Part shown: positions 37,401 to 45,387 of the stretch, piece after piece
How positions within the stretch are numbered: the stretch's first letter is position 1
Layout of the letters: every line of letters begins with the position of its first letter
NCBI GenBank assembly: GCA_964017185.1
Contig: OZ024871.1
Span: 64,794,866-64,858,865, forward strand
Length of the DNA stretch: 64,000 nucleotides
Source of the DNA: Rugalucina vietnamica
Taxonomy: Eukaryota; Mollusca; Bivalvia; Lucinida; Lucinidae
Reading direction: 5' to 3'
Program-made: the position numbers and the translations under genes
The notes under the pieces: generated by a model
What the model saw: only the letters and a program-made list of their open reading frames with translations
Databases searched by the model: none
Told to the model about the DNA's origin: nothing

Positions 37401-40400
37401 GCAGGTAAGACCCCCGGGGGAGCCATGCGTCTGTTATCAACCTCACCACCCACGGGACTCCTCTCCACCTCTCCGTCAAAGCTTGAGAGTTACGCGGGAA
37501 TAGTCCGCGGACAGGGTGGGCCTCAGGACATTGCGTTGGATACCGTGGATGTGCCGACTATTATAGGAGTGATACTAGCAGGGAGAGGTAACTCAAGTAC
37601 TATTGTACTGGACGATGCATCTAATATTTAGTTTTATTTATTGTGGTCTTTTGTTAGAAGTGCAAGAAACAGATTCATTGACATTAACATCTTTAAATTT
37701 AATCTTGATTTTTGGACTTTATTAAGCGATTTGTGATTGATAAAAATGAATCGTTATCAAAGAGTTTGGCCTTTAAGAATCGATATTTGTGTTTTAAACA
37801 ATTTGTTTAGACTGCACATTTTAAGTAATTAGTCCAATATGGGCCTCTGATTTTGTCTGCTCGTCCGAAAGCTAAAGCTCAGACCTAAAGAAGAATAGAG
37901 AATATTAATCACTGATAGTTTTGCATTGATTTGTTTCTTGCATTTTGGTTATGGCTTGAGTTAACAATTTCCAGGAGAAAACAAAGACAGATTCTTCTTC
38001 AGAAACTTAACATTCTGACTTATTTTGTCTATAAGATAGGGGAACTGCATGTATCTAATATGGCTTAATTCTAACAAACAACAGACAGTTCAGAAGAGAT
38101 ATTACAGCAAATATCTTAAAAAAATTTTAAGCTTCATTTTCTTCCTGTCACTATTTATATTGCTGGCATCAGCAGTGAACCTGCTAATGCTGTTTCAATG
38201 TCCCTTGGTGTTGTGTAGCTGAGGGTTAAGTGAATGAAATGGGATGGTCTTCATCTTCATTAGTGAGATTATGTGAAATAACAGATCATCTTCAACACAA
38301 TGCTCTACAACTTATACAACTTAAAGCAAATTCCATAAGTAATTGACAATAAAAAAAAACAACAAAAAAACAACAAAATATGGCTCTTATTTTTTTGGAA
38401 TCTGTCATTGTCAGATCCTTTTATAACTCTTATTAGCCAGTGTAGGTCATTAGTTTATATAGCTTCTTGATCTGCACGTTGTTACCCCTTCCACCTCTCT
38501 TGCCTGTTGGTATCACTCAAGTTTTAATTCAGCAGGGATATGTTTTTGCCTTTGGTGTTAAAAGGCCAACATTCATTATGTTTTTTTCTCCATTTTTTGT
38601 TTGTTTTGTGGTTTAACATCCAAGTAAAAAAATTTTCAGTTATGTCGGGACAGAGTCACCTCTTAGTTCCTTTGGTATGAACTGATACTATGGGAGCTGC
38701 ACCATTAGAAAACAGGATTTTCCCCTGTGCGAAAACAAAGGCGAAGATCAGCTGTTCAGTATCTGCACAGCTGATCAGCACCTTTGTTTTCGCTACACGG
38801 TTAGTACAATCCCTCTTCTTTGTAAAACCGAAATTTCAAGCTTCTGTCCATCTTTAGTAGCTGCACAGGCCGGTTTGTGTCAGACCTGGTTGGAAACCCC
38901 GAAGACCTGTTTTCTTGTGTCGCTCATGGGGAATTAATGTGTCTTGCTCAAGGACACAACCCCACATCAGTGGGGATTGAACTGCTGAGCCGGGACCTTT
39001 CTATCCAGTCAGAGGCTTTTACCACATGGCAGCCAGGCTCCCCAAGTTTTTAATGAGATGTAATGATTTACATCTATGGTCAACAGCCGTAGGCAAGGGG
39101 AGCACGGTCCAGGGTTTGATTCCCATTGGCGGCACTGTGTTGTGTCATTGAGCAAGGCACATTCACTCCCCAGAGTACTGGATAAAACCCAGGAAGCGAT
39201 GGCTACATCCCGACATGACTGAAAAATTGTTAACTGGGATGTTAAACCTCAATAAAAAAAAAATTAGTGTATATTCCTTTCACCATTAATAAATGACAAA
39301 CTTCATTTATGGGGTCAGTCACATGTCAAATTGAATATCAATACTGACCAAGCTACTGAGCCTGATGATAGTGAAATAATTGAGCCACAGCATCAAAAAA
39401 CTAACAATCTGCATATGCGAAAACAAAGGCACAGATCAGCTTTGCAGTAATTGCGAAGCGGATCAGTGCTTTTGTTTTCGCTACACGGATAGTACAATTC
39501 ATCTACTTTCTAAATCCATAATTTTAAGCCTCTAGCCTGCTTCAGGGACTGTACAGGCTGATTTGTGTCAGACCTGGCCGGAATCCCAAATTGTTGGTTT
39601 TCTCATGCAAAGGCTTATATGTTTTGATTATTTTTTCTATAATAGGGAAGTTGCAGATACATGTACATGCTAAATCATTTTTTAATAATCTTTAATTAGC
39701 ACTTTATTTCTCTTGTTTAATGTTATGTACCATACGTTCTGTTTTAAAAATTACTACTGTATCAAATTAAACCCACATTCTGTTAAGCTGCTCTCACTTT
39801 GCCCATATATCCCTTGCTAATTTGAAAAATTGAAATCAAGCTTATATCACCAAAAATGATGCGATTGGATGGGCGATCTGTGCGTGTTTGTGAAAGTCTT
39901 TAAGAATCAGTGTGAATCCTTAAGAATTTGTACAAATGTAACTTTTTTTCAATATTGACCTTTCCGAATTTCTCCCCAATGCTGTGCGCATGTTATGAAA
40001 GCTTGCAAATGTAGCAAAAGTCTTGCAATCATATAATGAATGAAACGACTATGGACTGAGTGCTTGCCAACGTATTGTGAAGAATTTGAACAAAAAAAGA
40101 AAAGAAGAAAAAAAAAAAAAAGAAAAACAAACCAAAAAAAAAAAATCAATCTATGTTAGCCAATACCAACCACTATGCCAAATGGCAAAAGAAAATTATG
40201 TCAGGACTGTTCTAATTCTAAAACTTGCCCATGTAATATACTGATTTTTCTAAAATTGTAAAAATTAGAAAATTTTTGATATTTTTCTTATTTTTACTCA
40301 AAACACAGATTTTTGGAGCAAAAATAAGAAAAATAGGTCTACCCCTGTAAACCCCAGGTTTACTATATGAAATTGGGGTTCAAGGGGGTATACTTTTCAT

Positions 40401-41595
40401 GGACATGTTTTCCTGATGCCTAGGCTAAAATGTAAAGCAATGTGAGAGCAGTTTTATCAGTGAGTAGTATTTTAGTTTATAACACTTAAAAAAATTATAT
40501 CTGTCACATTGCATGTGAATGTTTTATATGAAGGTATGTAATAAGTACCGGTATCATCTATACTGTAAAGGTTGACACCTACTTGTATATGAGCCTGTGC
40601 ATTAGAAAACCAACAATTTGGATTCTGAACAGGTCCGACACAAACCCGCCTGTACAGTCACAGAAGCAGGCTAGATTCTTGAAATTTTGGATTTAAGAAG
40701 AAGAGGAATTGTACTGTCTGTGTAGCGAAAACAAAGGCGCTGATCAGCTTTGCGGTTACCGTGAAGCTGGTCTGTGCCTTTGTTTTCGCATATGCAAATT
40801 GTTGGTTTTCTCATGCGGCGGCTCACATCATAGGTGGTTGTCATGTGCACTTGACAGAAATGTCCCATAGCATGTATTTTGAGATTTGAACAGAGCTGCA
40901 CAATGCTAGCTTTTTCAAATTATTATCTGTGAAAAAAATCACCTGAACCCTTTCTTTTTTCCATAGCAGATTAAACAACACCTTTAATTTATAAACAGTA
41001 TTCTAGAAATATAGGGTGTATGTCATTTTAATAGAGAAAAAGGACAATAGCCATTTCTATATAGATTTGAGATTTTATAAAATGACTCTATATTGCATAC
41101 AAGTGGAAAACAAGAGTTATCATTCTATTAGATTTACCCCTAAAGACTTATCAGCTATTTATTCTTGTGCAAATGCTTACAGCATGATTGCTTAACAGAA
41201 AGGAAAAGTTCTTAACAGAAAACAAGCTTAACTTAGGTACCATTTGAGCCGCCCCATGGGAAAACCAACAACCTGTGTAGGCGACAACAAAGGCGCAGAT
41301 CAGCTCCTTTGTTGTCGCTAAACGGATAGTACAATCCCTCTTCTACTTATATCCAAAATTTCTAGCAACTAGCACTTTTCTGTGCTTGTGCAGCTCAGTT
41401 TGTGTCGGACCTGTTCAAAAACCACATTGTTGGGTTTTCCACGAGGTGGCTCATTTTTATCTCCTTCTCATTTCAGATTCACAGCCATTCCAGGAGTTTG
41501 AACAAGGGGCCACAGGTGGTGATGGGGCGGGGCTTAATGCATTACGATTGGATGATGACAATGAGTTTCCACCAATGACACACAAGGTGGACTGA
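9206..41595 (+). CDS. WIPI2: WD-repeat phosphoinositide-interacting protein 2 (PROPPIN, autophagy)
   Basis: WIPI2 is a seven-bladed beta-propeller that reads PI3P on the phagophore and recruits ATG16L1 for LC3 lipidation. Exons: 9206-9276, 12266-12348, 17386-17552, 18939-19133, 22913-23005, 25540-25610, 26280-26387, 32083-32250, 35250-35357, 37256-37404 (or to 37587) and 41477-41595. All joins are GT-AG and phase-consistent. The product is 443 residues, or 504 with the longer exon 10 (human about 454). The start gives [10 protein letters not shown], like vertebrate MNLAS. The lipid-binding FRRG motif is at about residues 221-224 in exon 6. Arg106 and Arg123 correspond to human Arg108 and Arg125, of which Arg108 is needed for ATG16L1 binding. 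The C-terminus [15 protein letters not shown] is also conserved. Nothing in the coding sequence looks broken. Near identity in blades 1-4 favours WIPI2 over WIPI1. Confidence 0.96.
9411..9525 (+). repeat. tRNA-derived SINE-like fragment, WIPI2 intron 1
   Basis: An A-box-like TGGTAGCTCAGTTGGCAGA and a B-box-like GGTTTGAGC lie about 70 bp apart. The acceptor stem does not pair, so it is a SINE head and not a tRNA gene. Confidence 0.5.
10999..11528. mobile_element. Non-autonomous TIR element with 9-bp duplication, WIPI2 intron 1
   Basis: 530 bp. The ends share GTTCCTTTACCGGAATGGAC in inverse orientation, and each end repeats ACCGGAATGGAC two or three times. It is flanked by CCATTTTAG at 10990-10998 and 11529-11537. 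The 9-bp duplication again suggests a Mutator-like origin. Confidence 0.8.
11541..12197 (-). repeat. MITE family A copy 3, interrupted, just before WIPI2 exon 2
   Basis: The two halves (11541-11662 and 12081-12197) flank a hAT-like element. The end CTCATGACGTGGCTCAT lies about 70 bp upstream of the exon 2 acceptor at 12265. Confidence 0.75.
11663..12080. mobile_element. hAT-like MITE inserted in a family A copy
   Basis: 418 bp. TIRs are CAGTGCTTTAGCTAGAAT and its near-inverse ATCCTAGCTGGAGCACTG. The inside has three tandem copies of a 32-bp unit containing GCCCTTTTTGCTCGTTGCC. Flanks CCATC and CTATC may be a 5-bp duplication with one change. Confidence 0.7.
12502..14436. mobile_element. Non-autonomous TIR transposon, WIPI2 intron 2
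   Basis: 1935 bp. It begins CACGGTAGGTAACTAAAACG and ends with the inverse; the TIRs match over about 100 bp with indels. It is flanked by TTTAT at 12497-12501 and 14437-14441. GGATCCTTTC(A/G)GAG phrases recur at both ends and inside, as subterminal binding arrays would. It holds a poly-T run (13462-13493) and no transposase frame. Confidence 0.8.
14442..15302. other. WIPI2 intron 2, unique-looking AT-rich DNA
   Basis: I see no gene, TIR or array in this stretch. Confidence 0.4.
15303..17258. mobile_element. AGCTCACYTGAG-ended repeat with four tandem units of about 452 bp, WIPI2 intron 2
   Basis: The left end is TTTAGCTCACTTGAGCC and the right end CTCAGGTGAGCG (inverse). The body has four tandem units (around 15.4, 15.85, 16.3 and 16.75 kb), each with CATGACCAAGATGGCCGCCA-like and TGACCTTGACCT phrases; the latter start at 15642, 16094, 16549 and 16997. 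No protein is encoded. A related element lies at 45790-47700. Confidence 0.7.
17563..17829 (+). repeat. MITE family B copy 2, starting 10 bp after the WIPI2 exon 3 donor
   Basis: A nearly intact copy with full palindrome (GAACTGCCTCAGCGAGGCAG centre) and right end CATGTTTTCCTGATG. Its left end lies within the first dozen bases of intron 3. Confidence 0.8.
17849..18098. repeat. MITE family C copy (GGGGCCAGTTGTTCGAA ends)
   Basis: Inverted ends GGGCCAGTTGTTC and GAACAACTAGGCCC. A central imperfect palindrome surrounds GTGAGAATCC-like phrases. Other copies at 58878 and 60151. Confidence 0.75.
18249..18508 (+). repeat. MITE family B copy 3, WIPI2 intron 3
   Basis: The palindrome is shortened (GTACACGTCAGAACCGCCTA, then CGAGTACCCACAATC). 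Both ends are recognisable. Confidence 0.75.
18689..18912 (+). repeat. MITE family A copy 4, 26 bp before WIPI2 exon 4
   Basis: Forward copy with both ends. Its last base lies 26 bp upstream of the first base of exon 4 (18939), so the MITE supplies or borders the branch-point region. Confidence 0.85.
19201..19604. repeat. MITE family D copy interrupted by a SINE-like insert, WIPI2 intron 4
   Basis: The halves at 19201-19318 and 19513-19604 match the copy at 175-390 and flank the insert. Confidence 0.7.
19319..19512 (-). mobile_element. SINE-like insertion with 12-bp target duplication
   Basis: Flanked by ATATAGACTATA at 19307-19318 and 19513-19524. It begins with a run of A on the plus strand and contains GGAGAACCCGGGGAAAACC, a phrase typical of a conserved SINE core. 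The A-run may be the 3' tail of the plus strand read at the insertion edge, so orientation is uncertain. Confidence 0.65.
19814..22622. mobile_element. AGCTCGCCTG-ended repeat with 146-bp tandem array, WIPI2 intron 4
   Basis: Ends AGCTCGCCTG and CAGGCGAGCT are inverted. The body is about eleven tandem units of close to 146 bp (TGACCTTGACCT starts at 20182, 20332, 20478, 20624, 20770, 21063, 21209 and 22432, with degenerate units between). Each unit carries CTCATCAACTATAAAGCC and GATGTCCCGACT. It is interrupted by a hAT-like element at 21387-22166. No protein. Confidence 0.75.
21387..22166. mobile_element. hAT-like non-autonomous element inserted in the 146-bp array
   Basis: 780 bp. TIRs CAGTGATGTAGATAA and TTATCTATTTCGCTG. 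It is flanked by GTGTC at 21382-21386 and 22167-22171, a 5-bp duplication as in the hAT5 group. GCGTAC/GTACGC phrases cluster near both ends. No transposase. Confidence 0.75.
22626..22860 (+). repeat. MITE family A copy 5, about 50 bp before WIPI2 exon 5
   Basis: Forward copy starting right after the array. It ends roughly 52 bp upstream of exon 5 (22913). Confidence 0.8.
23046..23276 (+). repeat. MITE family A copy 6, WIPI2 intron 5
   Basis: Forward copy starting 40 bp after the exon 5 donor. Central palindrome partly decayed. Confidence 0.8.
23331..25000. repeat. Minisatellite, about 40-bp unit, about 41 copies, WIPI2 intron 5
   Basis: The unit reads GTACAGTAAGCCTAGTGTGG plus GGTACAGTGAGACATTGGGA, with A/G variants. 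A variant with an extra CCG (AAGCCGCCTAG) recurs about 520 bp apart (near 24270 and 24793). This shows a higher-order duplication of 13 units. One broken unit continues after the family B insertion (25271-25290). Confidence 0.95.
25001..25270 (+). repeat. MITE family B copy 4, inserted at the end of the minisatellite
   Basis: Palindrome centre CCGCCTCACCCGGTGAGGCAG. The sequence after it resumes a minisatellite unit (CCTAGTGTGGGATACA), so the copy lies within the array. Confidence 0.75.
25756..26045 (+). repeat. MITE family B copy 5, WIPI2 intron 6
   Basis: Full-length, with an inner CATGTATATG expansion in the right palindrome arm. Confidence 0.75.
26402..26722 (-). repeat. SINE-like repeat (GGGACGTTAA tail family), WIPI2 intron 7
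   Basis: Contains CCGACATGACC, GACTGGGACGTTAAG and GCCTCCAGGCAAAGC, phrases shared with the copies at 48190, 49735 and 51015. It starts about 15 bp after the exon 7 donor. Confidence 0.6.
26728..27862. mobile_element. Non-autonomous TIR element with 29-bp perfect inverted ends, WIPI2 intron 7
   Basis: The TIRs at 26728-26756 and 27834-27862 begin TCGGCTGAGACACAATCAGG and are identical. The duplication is unclear (AAT on both sides at most). GGGGCTACGGACTCTACA occurs twice inside. No transposase. It abuts the next large element. Confidence 0.75.
27871..31333. mobile_element. Large element with about 320-bp inverted repeats and TTAA flanks, WIPI2 intron 7
   Basis: The left arm 27871-28200 and right arm 31065-31333 are inverse copies, full of TTATATGATGAGTAAACATC phrases and ending inside at CGGATAGAAATCGACCTTAT. 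TTAA lies at 27867-27870 and 31334-31337, as for piggyBac or Kolobok elements. The interior is nearly 2.9 kb, with A-, TA- and CT-rich tracts and a GC-richer block (28500-28900), but no recognisable transposase. Confidence 0.75.
30660..30708. repeat. CT microsatellite
   Basis: A (CT)n tract with CCCT interruptions. It yields a spurious Glu-Arg open frame on the minus strand. Confidence 0.9.
32515..33021. mobile_element. Tc1/mariner-type MITE with TA duplication, WIPI2 intron 8
   Basis: 507 bp. TIRs begin TACAGGCC and share GCTATCT(T/C)(G/A)AA over about 28 bp. TA lies at each side (32513-32514 and 33022-33023). TTCGACA-type phrases recur inside. The open frames on both strands are not protein-like. 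Confidence 0.65.
33480..34401. repeat. MITE family D copy interrupted by a TTAA element, WIPI2 intron 8
   Basis: The halves at 33480-33553 and 34254-34401 match family D ends and flank the insert. Confidence 0.7.
33554..34253. mobile_element. Non-autonomous TTAA element inserted in family D
   Basis: 700 bp. TIRs AGACAGATGTACGTAATTGA and inverse of AGCCAGACGTACGTAATTGA. TTAA lies on both sides (33550-33553 and 34254-34257). It contains a fragment resembling family B (33735-33780). piggyBac or Kolobok type by duplication. Confidence 0.8.
34617..34868 (+). repeat. MITE family B copy 6, WIPI2 intron 8
   Basis: The loop of the palindrome is reduced to GTACAAGTCTAACGAGTAC. Ends intact. Confidence 0.75.
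35455..35735. repeat. Degenerate tandem repeat, about 40-bp unit, WIPI2 intron 9
   Basis: Six to seven units with ACTAGATCATTTGCAAT and GACTAGTAAAAC phrases. Confidence 0.8.
35806..36680. repeat. Family E repeat interrupted by a mariner-type MITE, WIPI2 intron 9
   Basis: The left end is ACTTCAACCTCATTATA and the right end ATTATAATGAGGTTGACA. The right part contains GGCCATGTCATGGCTCC as in the 1551-1740 copy. Confidence 0.6.
35826..36515. mobile_element. Tc1/mariner-type MITE with TA duplication
   Basis: 690 bp. TIRs TATTGAACAAAAAAAGAAAC and inverse of TACTGAACAAAATAAGAAAC. TA at 35824-35825 and 36516-36517. No transposase frame. Inserted in a family E copy. Confidence 0.75.
36731..36860. 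repeat. 26-bp tandem repeat, five copies
   Basis: Unit ACTTAAAATGGAAAAGTGGC plus CTTATC, nearly identical copies, so recent expansion. Confidence 0.95.
36968..37205 (+). repeat. MITE family A copy 7, about 40-50 bp before WIPI2 exon 10
   Basis: Forward copy. The end CTCATGACGCGGCTCAT is 38 or 50 bp upstream of the two possible exon 10 starts (37244 or 37256). Confidence 0.85.
37405..37587 (+). CDS. WIPI2: Alternative in-frame extension of WIPI2 exon 10
   Basis: Exon 10 has two good 5' splice sites, GTAAGA after 37404 and GTAACT after 37587. Both leave phase 1 and both join in frame to exon 11. The 183-nt segment between them is open (61 codons) and rich in Ser, Pro, Thr and Gly. It contains SYAGIVRG, echoing SYAGTVKRP in the constitutive part of the exon. 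This suggests a longer isoform with an extended disordered C-terminal tail after blade 7, the region where human WIPI2 isoforms also differ. Without the second site the frame runs on to a stop at 37629-37631, so intron retention would also give a plausible end. Use of either site is inferred. Confidence 0.55.
37632..38690. other. WIPI2 intron 10, no feature recognised
   Basis: AT-rich DNA with a short A/CAA-rich tract near 38350. No TIR, array or gene seen. Confidence 0.4.
38691..38930 (+). repeat. MITE family A copy 8, diverged, WIPI2 intron 10
   Basis: The central GATCAGCTG palindrome and CGCTACACGGTTAGTAC are clear; the ends are decayed. Confidence 0.7.
39055..39265 (+). repeat. tRNA-derived SINE with A-rich tail, WIPI2 intron 10
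   Basis: B-box-like GGGTTTGATTCCC near 39115, then GAGCAAGGCAC, CATCCCGACATGACTG and TTAACTGGGATGTTAAACC followed by a run of A. The tail matches the GGGACGTTAA SINE family. Confidence 0.65.
39376..39611 (+). repeat. MITE family A copy 9, WIPI2 intron 10
   Basis: Forward copy with complete ends. Confidence 0.8.
40218..40418 (+). repeat. MITE family B copy 7, palindrome mostly deleted
   Basis: The central GTGGGTAC palindrome is lost. CTTATTTTTACTCAAAACAC joins directly to GGAGCAAAAATAAG. Confidence 0.7.
40590..40829 (-). repeat. MITE family A copy 10, WIPI2 intron 10
   Basis: Reverse copy with complete ends (TGAGCCTGTGCATTAGAAAA and CTCATGCGGCGGCTCA). Confidence 0.8.
41246..41456 (+). repeat. 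MITE family A copy 11, 20 bp before WIPI2 exon 11
   Basis: Forward copy with a shortened central palindrome. Its end GTGGCTCATTT lies about 20 bp upstream of exon 11 (41477), so the MITE makes up most of the acceptor-proximal intron. Confidence 0.85.
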
Positions 41596-41722
41596 TCATG
41601 TGACTGATTTGATTGGCTGATATAATCACATGATTTTAAATAGACCACCACAAACACAGATGCCAGCAACATCAGATGTATTGTCATGAAAAAAGATTGG
41701 AGATGAGACTTTACAATGCAAA

Positions 41723-41728
41723 AATAAA
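41723..41728 (+). terminator. WIPI2 polyadenylation signal AATAAA
   Basis: A canonical AATAAA lies 128 bp after the WIPI2 stop codon, in DNA free of recognised repeats. The cleavage site was not determined. Confidence 0.5.
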
Positions 41729-41862
41729 ATATGGATATTGAAAAATATATACACTTGGAAAACTGCTGAATTACTCATAAATAAGCTTAATTCAGTAAAG
41801 TGGAGGAAAGGAAATTGTTACTTTGAAAGAGAATCAGTATATAGAGGTTGTGATAATTATTA

Positions 41863-42115
41863 GACCAGGCCTTGAGGTTATAAAACTTTTTTCATGCTCA
41901 GCTCAGCTGAGACTAAAATTTATCCTGCTCATTAATGTTAAAATGCCAACAATTGTTGGCATTTTAACATTTATTAGCAGGATAAATTACAGGCTTTGGA
42001 GTTCTAAACTTTCAATTTCAATATATTTGGGCTATTTTGGTATTTATGAGCAGTTTAAATTTTATGTTCACCTGAGATGAGCATGAAAAATGTTTTATAA
42101 CCTCGGGGCCCAGGT
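41863..42115. repeat. Palindromic MITE (GACCAGGCCTTGAGGTTATA ends), intergenic
   Basis: Inverted ends GAGGTTATAAAACTTTTTTC and GTTTTATAACCTC. A central perfect palindrome runs through AAAATGCCAACAATTGTTGGC. Confidence 0.75.
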
Positions 42116-42372
42116 CATTTAGAGACCCTGACCAGGTAAAACTTGAAATTTATTTAATTTGCTTTCCATTCAAAGTTGCGTGTCAGACTGCTTGGATGTG
42201 AAACCTAACTTTTGCCATATCATTCTTTTAATGACATGGCACATTCATAGAATCTATGAGATGGTATTAGGGTATAAGATATGTAATTTAAGAGATGATT
42301 TATAGTTTGGTACCATTACTCTCATTTCAAATTATGAATGATTTATAGAGCCATAATTCCTTCCACTATAAT

Positions 42373-42612
42373 ATGAGCCGCGAAGCAAGAAAACCAGTCT
42401 TCGGGGTTTCCGACAAGGTCTGACACAAACAGGCCTATGCAGCTACAGAAGATTGCTAGAGGCTAGAAATCCTGGATTTAGAAAGTAGAGGAATCGTTCT
42501 ATCCATGTAGAGAAAACAAAAGTGCTGATCAGCTTCGCAGTTACTGCGCAGCTGATCCGCGCCTTTGTTTTAGCATAGACAGAAATCCGGTTTTCTCATG
42601 TTGTGGCTCATA
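42373..42612 (-). repeat. MITE family A copy 12, intergenic
   Basis: Reverse copy, full length. Confidence 0.8.
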
Positions 42613-42755
42613 TTAGTAAGGTAGTGTGGTTTATTGATAGAGGTGATGGTAGGAGAGAGTTATCACTGTCTGGCAATGTATGAACCCTGGTGAAAGAAAG
42701 CCTGTCCTTTGGTTTGACTTGGCTGGTCTTTATCAGCATTTTCAGCTTAGGACTT

Positions 42756-42987
42756 TATGAAAACATGCCCAAGTAATACCTGTATACAATTTTTTCTGAA
42801 GTTGTAAAAATTCAGATTTTTCAAAGGATTTTTCAATAGATTTTTTTTTTTTTTTTACGTTTTCTTATTTTTGCTCAAAACTTAGATTGGGGATACACAT
42901 TAGAACCGCCTCACCGAGGCATTTCTAACGAGTACCCACAATCTATGTTTAAGGGGGTATACATTTCACTGACATATTTTCCTGATG
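42756..42987 (+). repeat. MITE family B copy 8, intergenic
   Basis: Left end to palindrome clear; part of the right half is missing before GTTTAAGGGGGTATAC. Confidence 0.7.
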
Positions 42988-43558
42988 GAGACCAGCTAGA
43001 TTGTATCTTTTCTAGGCAAAGAGTGACTGTGAGGCTTATCTTTATTTTGTAAAAACTACCCATTCTAAAAAAAATCAAAAGGCTTTTTTTCCAGTACTGA
43101 CGTGATGCAGATCAAAACTTATTGAAAAAATTCTTTGGTTATTGTTATTGCCCCAACATTGCAATATCACCCTTTTTGCCCCAAATTTTCCCAAATTTTT
43201 TCACAAAGTCTTTGAAATGATACTAAATTATTATACCAAGGATACTATTAGAAATAAAACATTCTATTTTATCATAAAATTTACAAAAAAAAAAAAAAAA
43301 AAAAAAAAAACAGGACAGGTAGTGCAAGACTTTTTGATTTTCAGTATAGTTTACAAAGGAGCATGAATTATTGGCATATTATTGGAGGAAGTACATGTAC
43401 TACATTGTATTTGTCATTCGGCTGCTTTTCATGGTTCAGCTTATAATTCTGTGTTAGGTAATGATGAAAATATATGTGTTATAAATATGCATACTCTTAA
43501 CATTTCTAAGTGATTATTTATTTTGCATTTTCAGTCATGCACATTAAGCATTATTAAT

Positions 43559-43796
43559 ATGAGCCGCCTCGTGGGAAAACCAACAATGTGGTTTTCGAAC
43601 AGGTCCGACACAAACTAACCTGTACAAGCACAGAAAAGAGCTAGAAGCTTGAAATTTCGGATTTAAGTAGAAGAGGAATTGTACTATCCAAGTAGCGAAA
43701 ACAAAGGCGCTGATCAGCTTCGCGATTACCGCGAAGCTGATCTGCGCCTTTGTTTTCGCCGTTGCAAATTGTTGGTTTTCCCCATGTGGTGGCTCA
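43559..43796 (-). repeat. MITE family A copy 13, intergenic
   Basis: Reverse copy, well preserved, with a perfect GCTGATCAGCTTCGCG palindrome arm. Confidence 0.85.
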
Positions 43797-43990
43797 TTTC
43801 TTGGGATGGTGTGTCCATTCTTCCCAACCTATGATCAAACCAATATGTTTAAGTGATATGTACATATTTTCATGTTAATTGTTGGTCTCTGGTGTTGTTA
43901 ATTCCTACATGATGTGGTGTGTACCTTACTTGATGTATCAACTTGTACAAATGTGTCTAATTGAGTAGGTATGGCACTTATTTTTGTATT

Positions 43991-44224
43991 TGAGCCACCT
44001 CATTGGAAAACCAACAATGTCGTTTTCAAACAGGTCTGACACAAACTGGCCTGTACAGTCACAGAAGATGGCTAGAGGCTTGAAATTTTGGATGTTAGTA
44101 GGAGAGGAATTGTACTGAGTAACAAAAACAAGGGCGCTGATCACCTTTACAGTTTTTGCAAAGCTGATCTGCATCTTTGTTTTCGCATATGCAGATAGTT
44201 GGTTTTCTCATGACATGGCTCATT
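43991..44224 (-). repeat. MITE family A copy 14, intergenic
   Basis: Reverse copy about 195 bp after copy 13, more diverged from the family than copy 13. Confidence 0.8.
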
Positions 44225-44316
44225 TGTTAATTTTCAGTTTGAAAGGATATTTCTGCTTGTTCTGTCATGAAATCTAGATTGTTGATGCACAGTAAAATTG
44301 CTGTGGCAGGATGATC

Positions 44317-44546
44317 TTAACCCATATTTGACAACTGGATTTTCCAATCATTATCAATTGGGTGAGTCTACTTTCATTTTAGGGGCTTCAGGTGTGATTT
44401 TGAAATTTTATATCATTTTTTCAATGAAAATCCTCTTAGCAAACAGAATAGCCCCAGATGGGACGCCGCGTTCTGTGGCATCACATCTGGGGCTATGCTG
44501 TTTGCTTATGTCCCATAAAAAAGGATGCCATGCTTAAATGAGTTAA
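44317..44546. repeat. Hairpin MITE family F copy 1 with TTAA edges
   Basis: Runs from TTAACCCATATTTGAC to AAATGAGTTAA. The central hairpin contains CCAGATGGGACGCCGCG and inverse. The same family in opposite orientation lies at 50180. Confidence 0.75.
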
Positions 44547-45387
44547 TATGCACCTACATTAGAGTTTTATAGAAGAATTAACAATCATCTTTGAGTGGCC
44601 AACTTTCCAGAGAAACTAAAATTAATCCTGCTCATTCGCGCAAGTGTCAGCAATTGACATTTAAGTATATGTGAGCCAGACAAATGACTGACAAATGTGA
44701 TTTAAGCCTAAAATATTTCTATGATTCTAATGCATGTTTATACCAGTTGTGCTAATGAAATTTCATGCTAATCTTTATTGAAGATGAAAGCTTGATGCCT
44801 GGACTTTTGATGAGGTACACAAAACTATATACACTTCAGCAGACAACCTGATAAAGGGGGTATTTGATGAAAATTGAGAGATGTATTGTACATTTTTGTT
44901 AATTTTTCGTAAAGCCTATGTTGTGGTGCTATTTAGCATTGCCTCATGAGGCGATTCTAATGTGCACATGGATTTTTATATGAAGAAATAAATTTATACC
45001 TTAATTATCACCAATTATTATCAGATAGTCCTTGTATTTTGTCTGTGTGAGGAGGAGGCCAGCGACAGAGTTTAAAGAAGAAAAAAGTTAAATTACTTTT
45101 ACAAAATAAACTCTTACATGTAAAACCATTTGTTTGTTATGTTTTTGTTTTTCTGTTGTAATCATAAAATGTGTTTTTTCTTTGAGGATAGTAATATTAT
45201 GCCTGTTGATGATTTTTACTATTTGTTACATGTACATGTAGTATTATTATTCCAATTATTTTTGGTGCATGGTTACTCAACATCAGCAAAAAACAAAACA
45301 ACAATGCACTTCTTTGTATCATTTTTCATGTAAGAAATAAATTTTAATCATTTGAGCTTGTTTGCATTTTCCTTTACTTTCAAAGCC
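44547..45387. other. Intergenic AT-rich DNA with a decayed family B fragment
   Basis: Around 44850-44975 a GCCTATGTTGTGGTGCTATT stretch and CGATTCTAATGTGCAC resemble a decayed family B palindrome. Nothing else is recognised. Confidence 0.35.
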
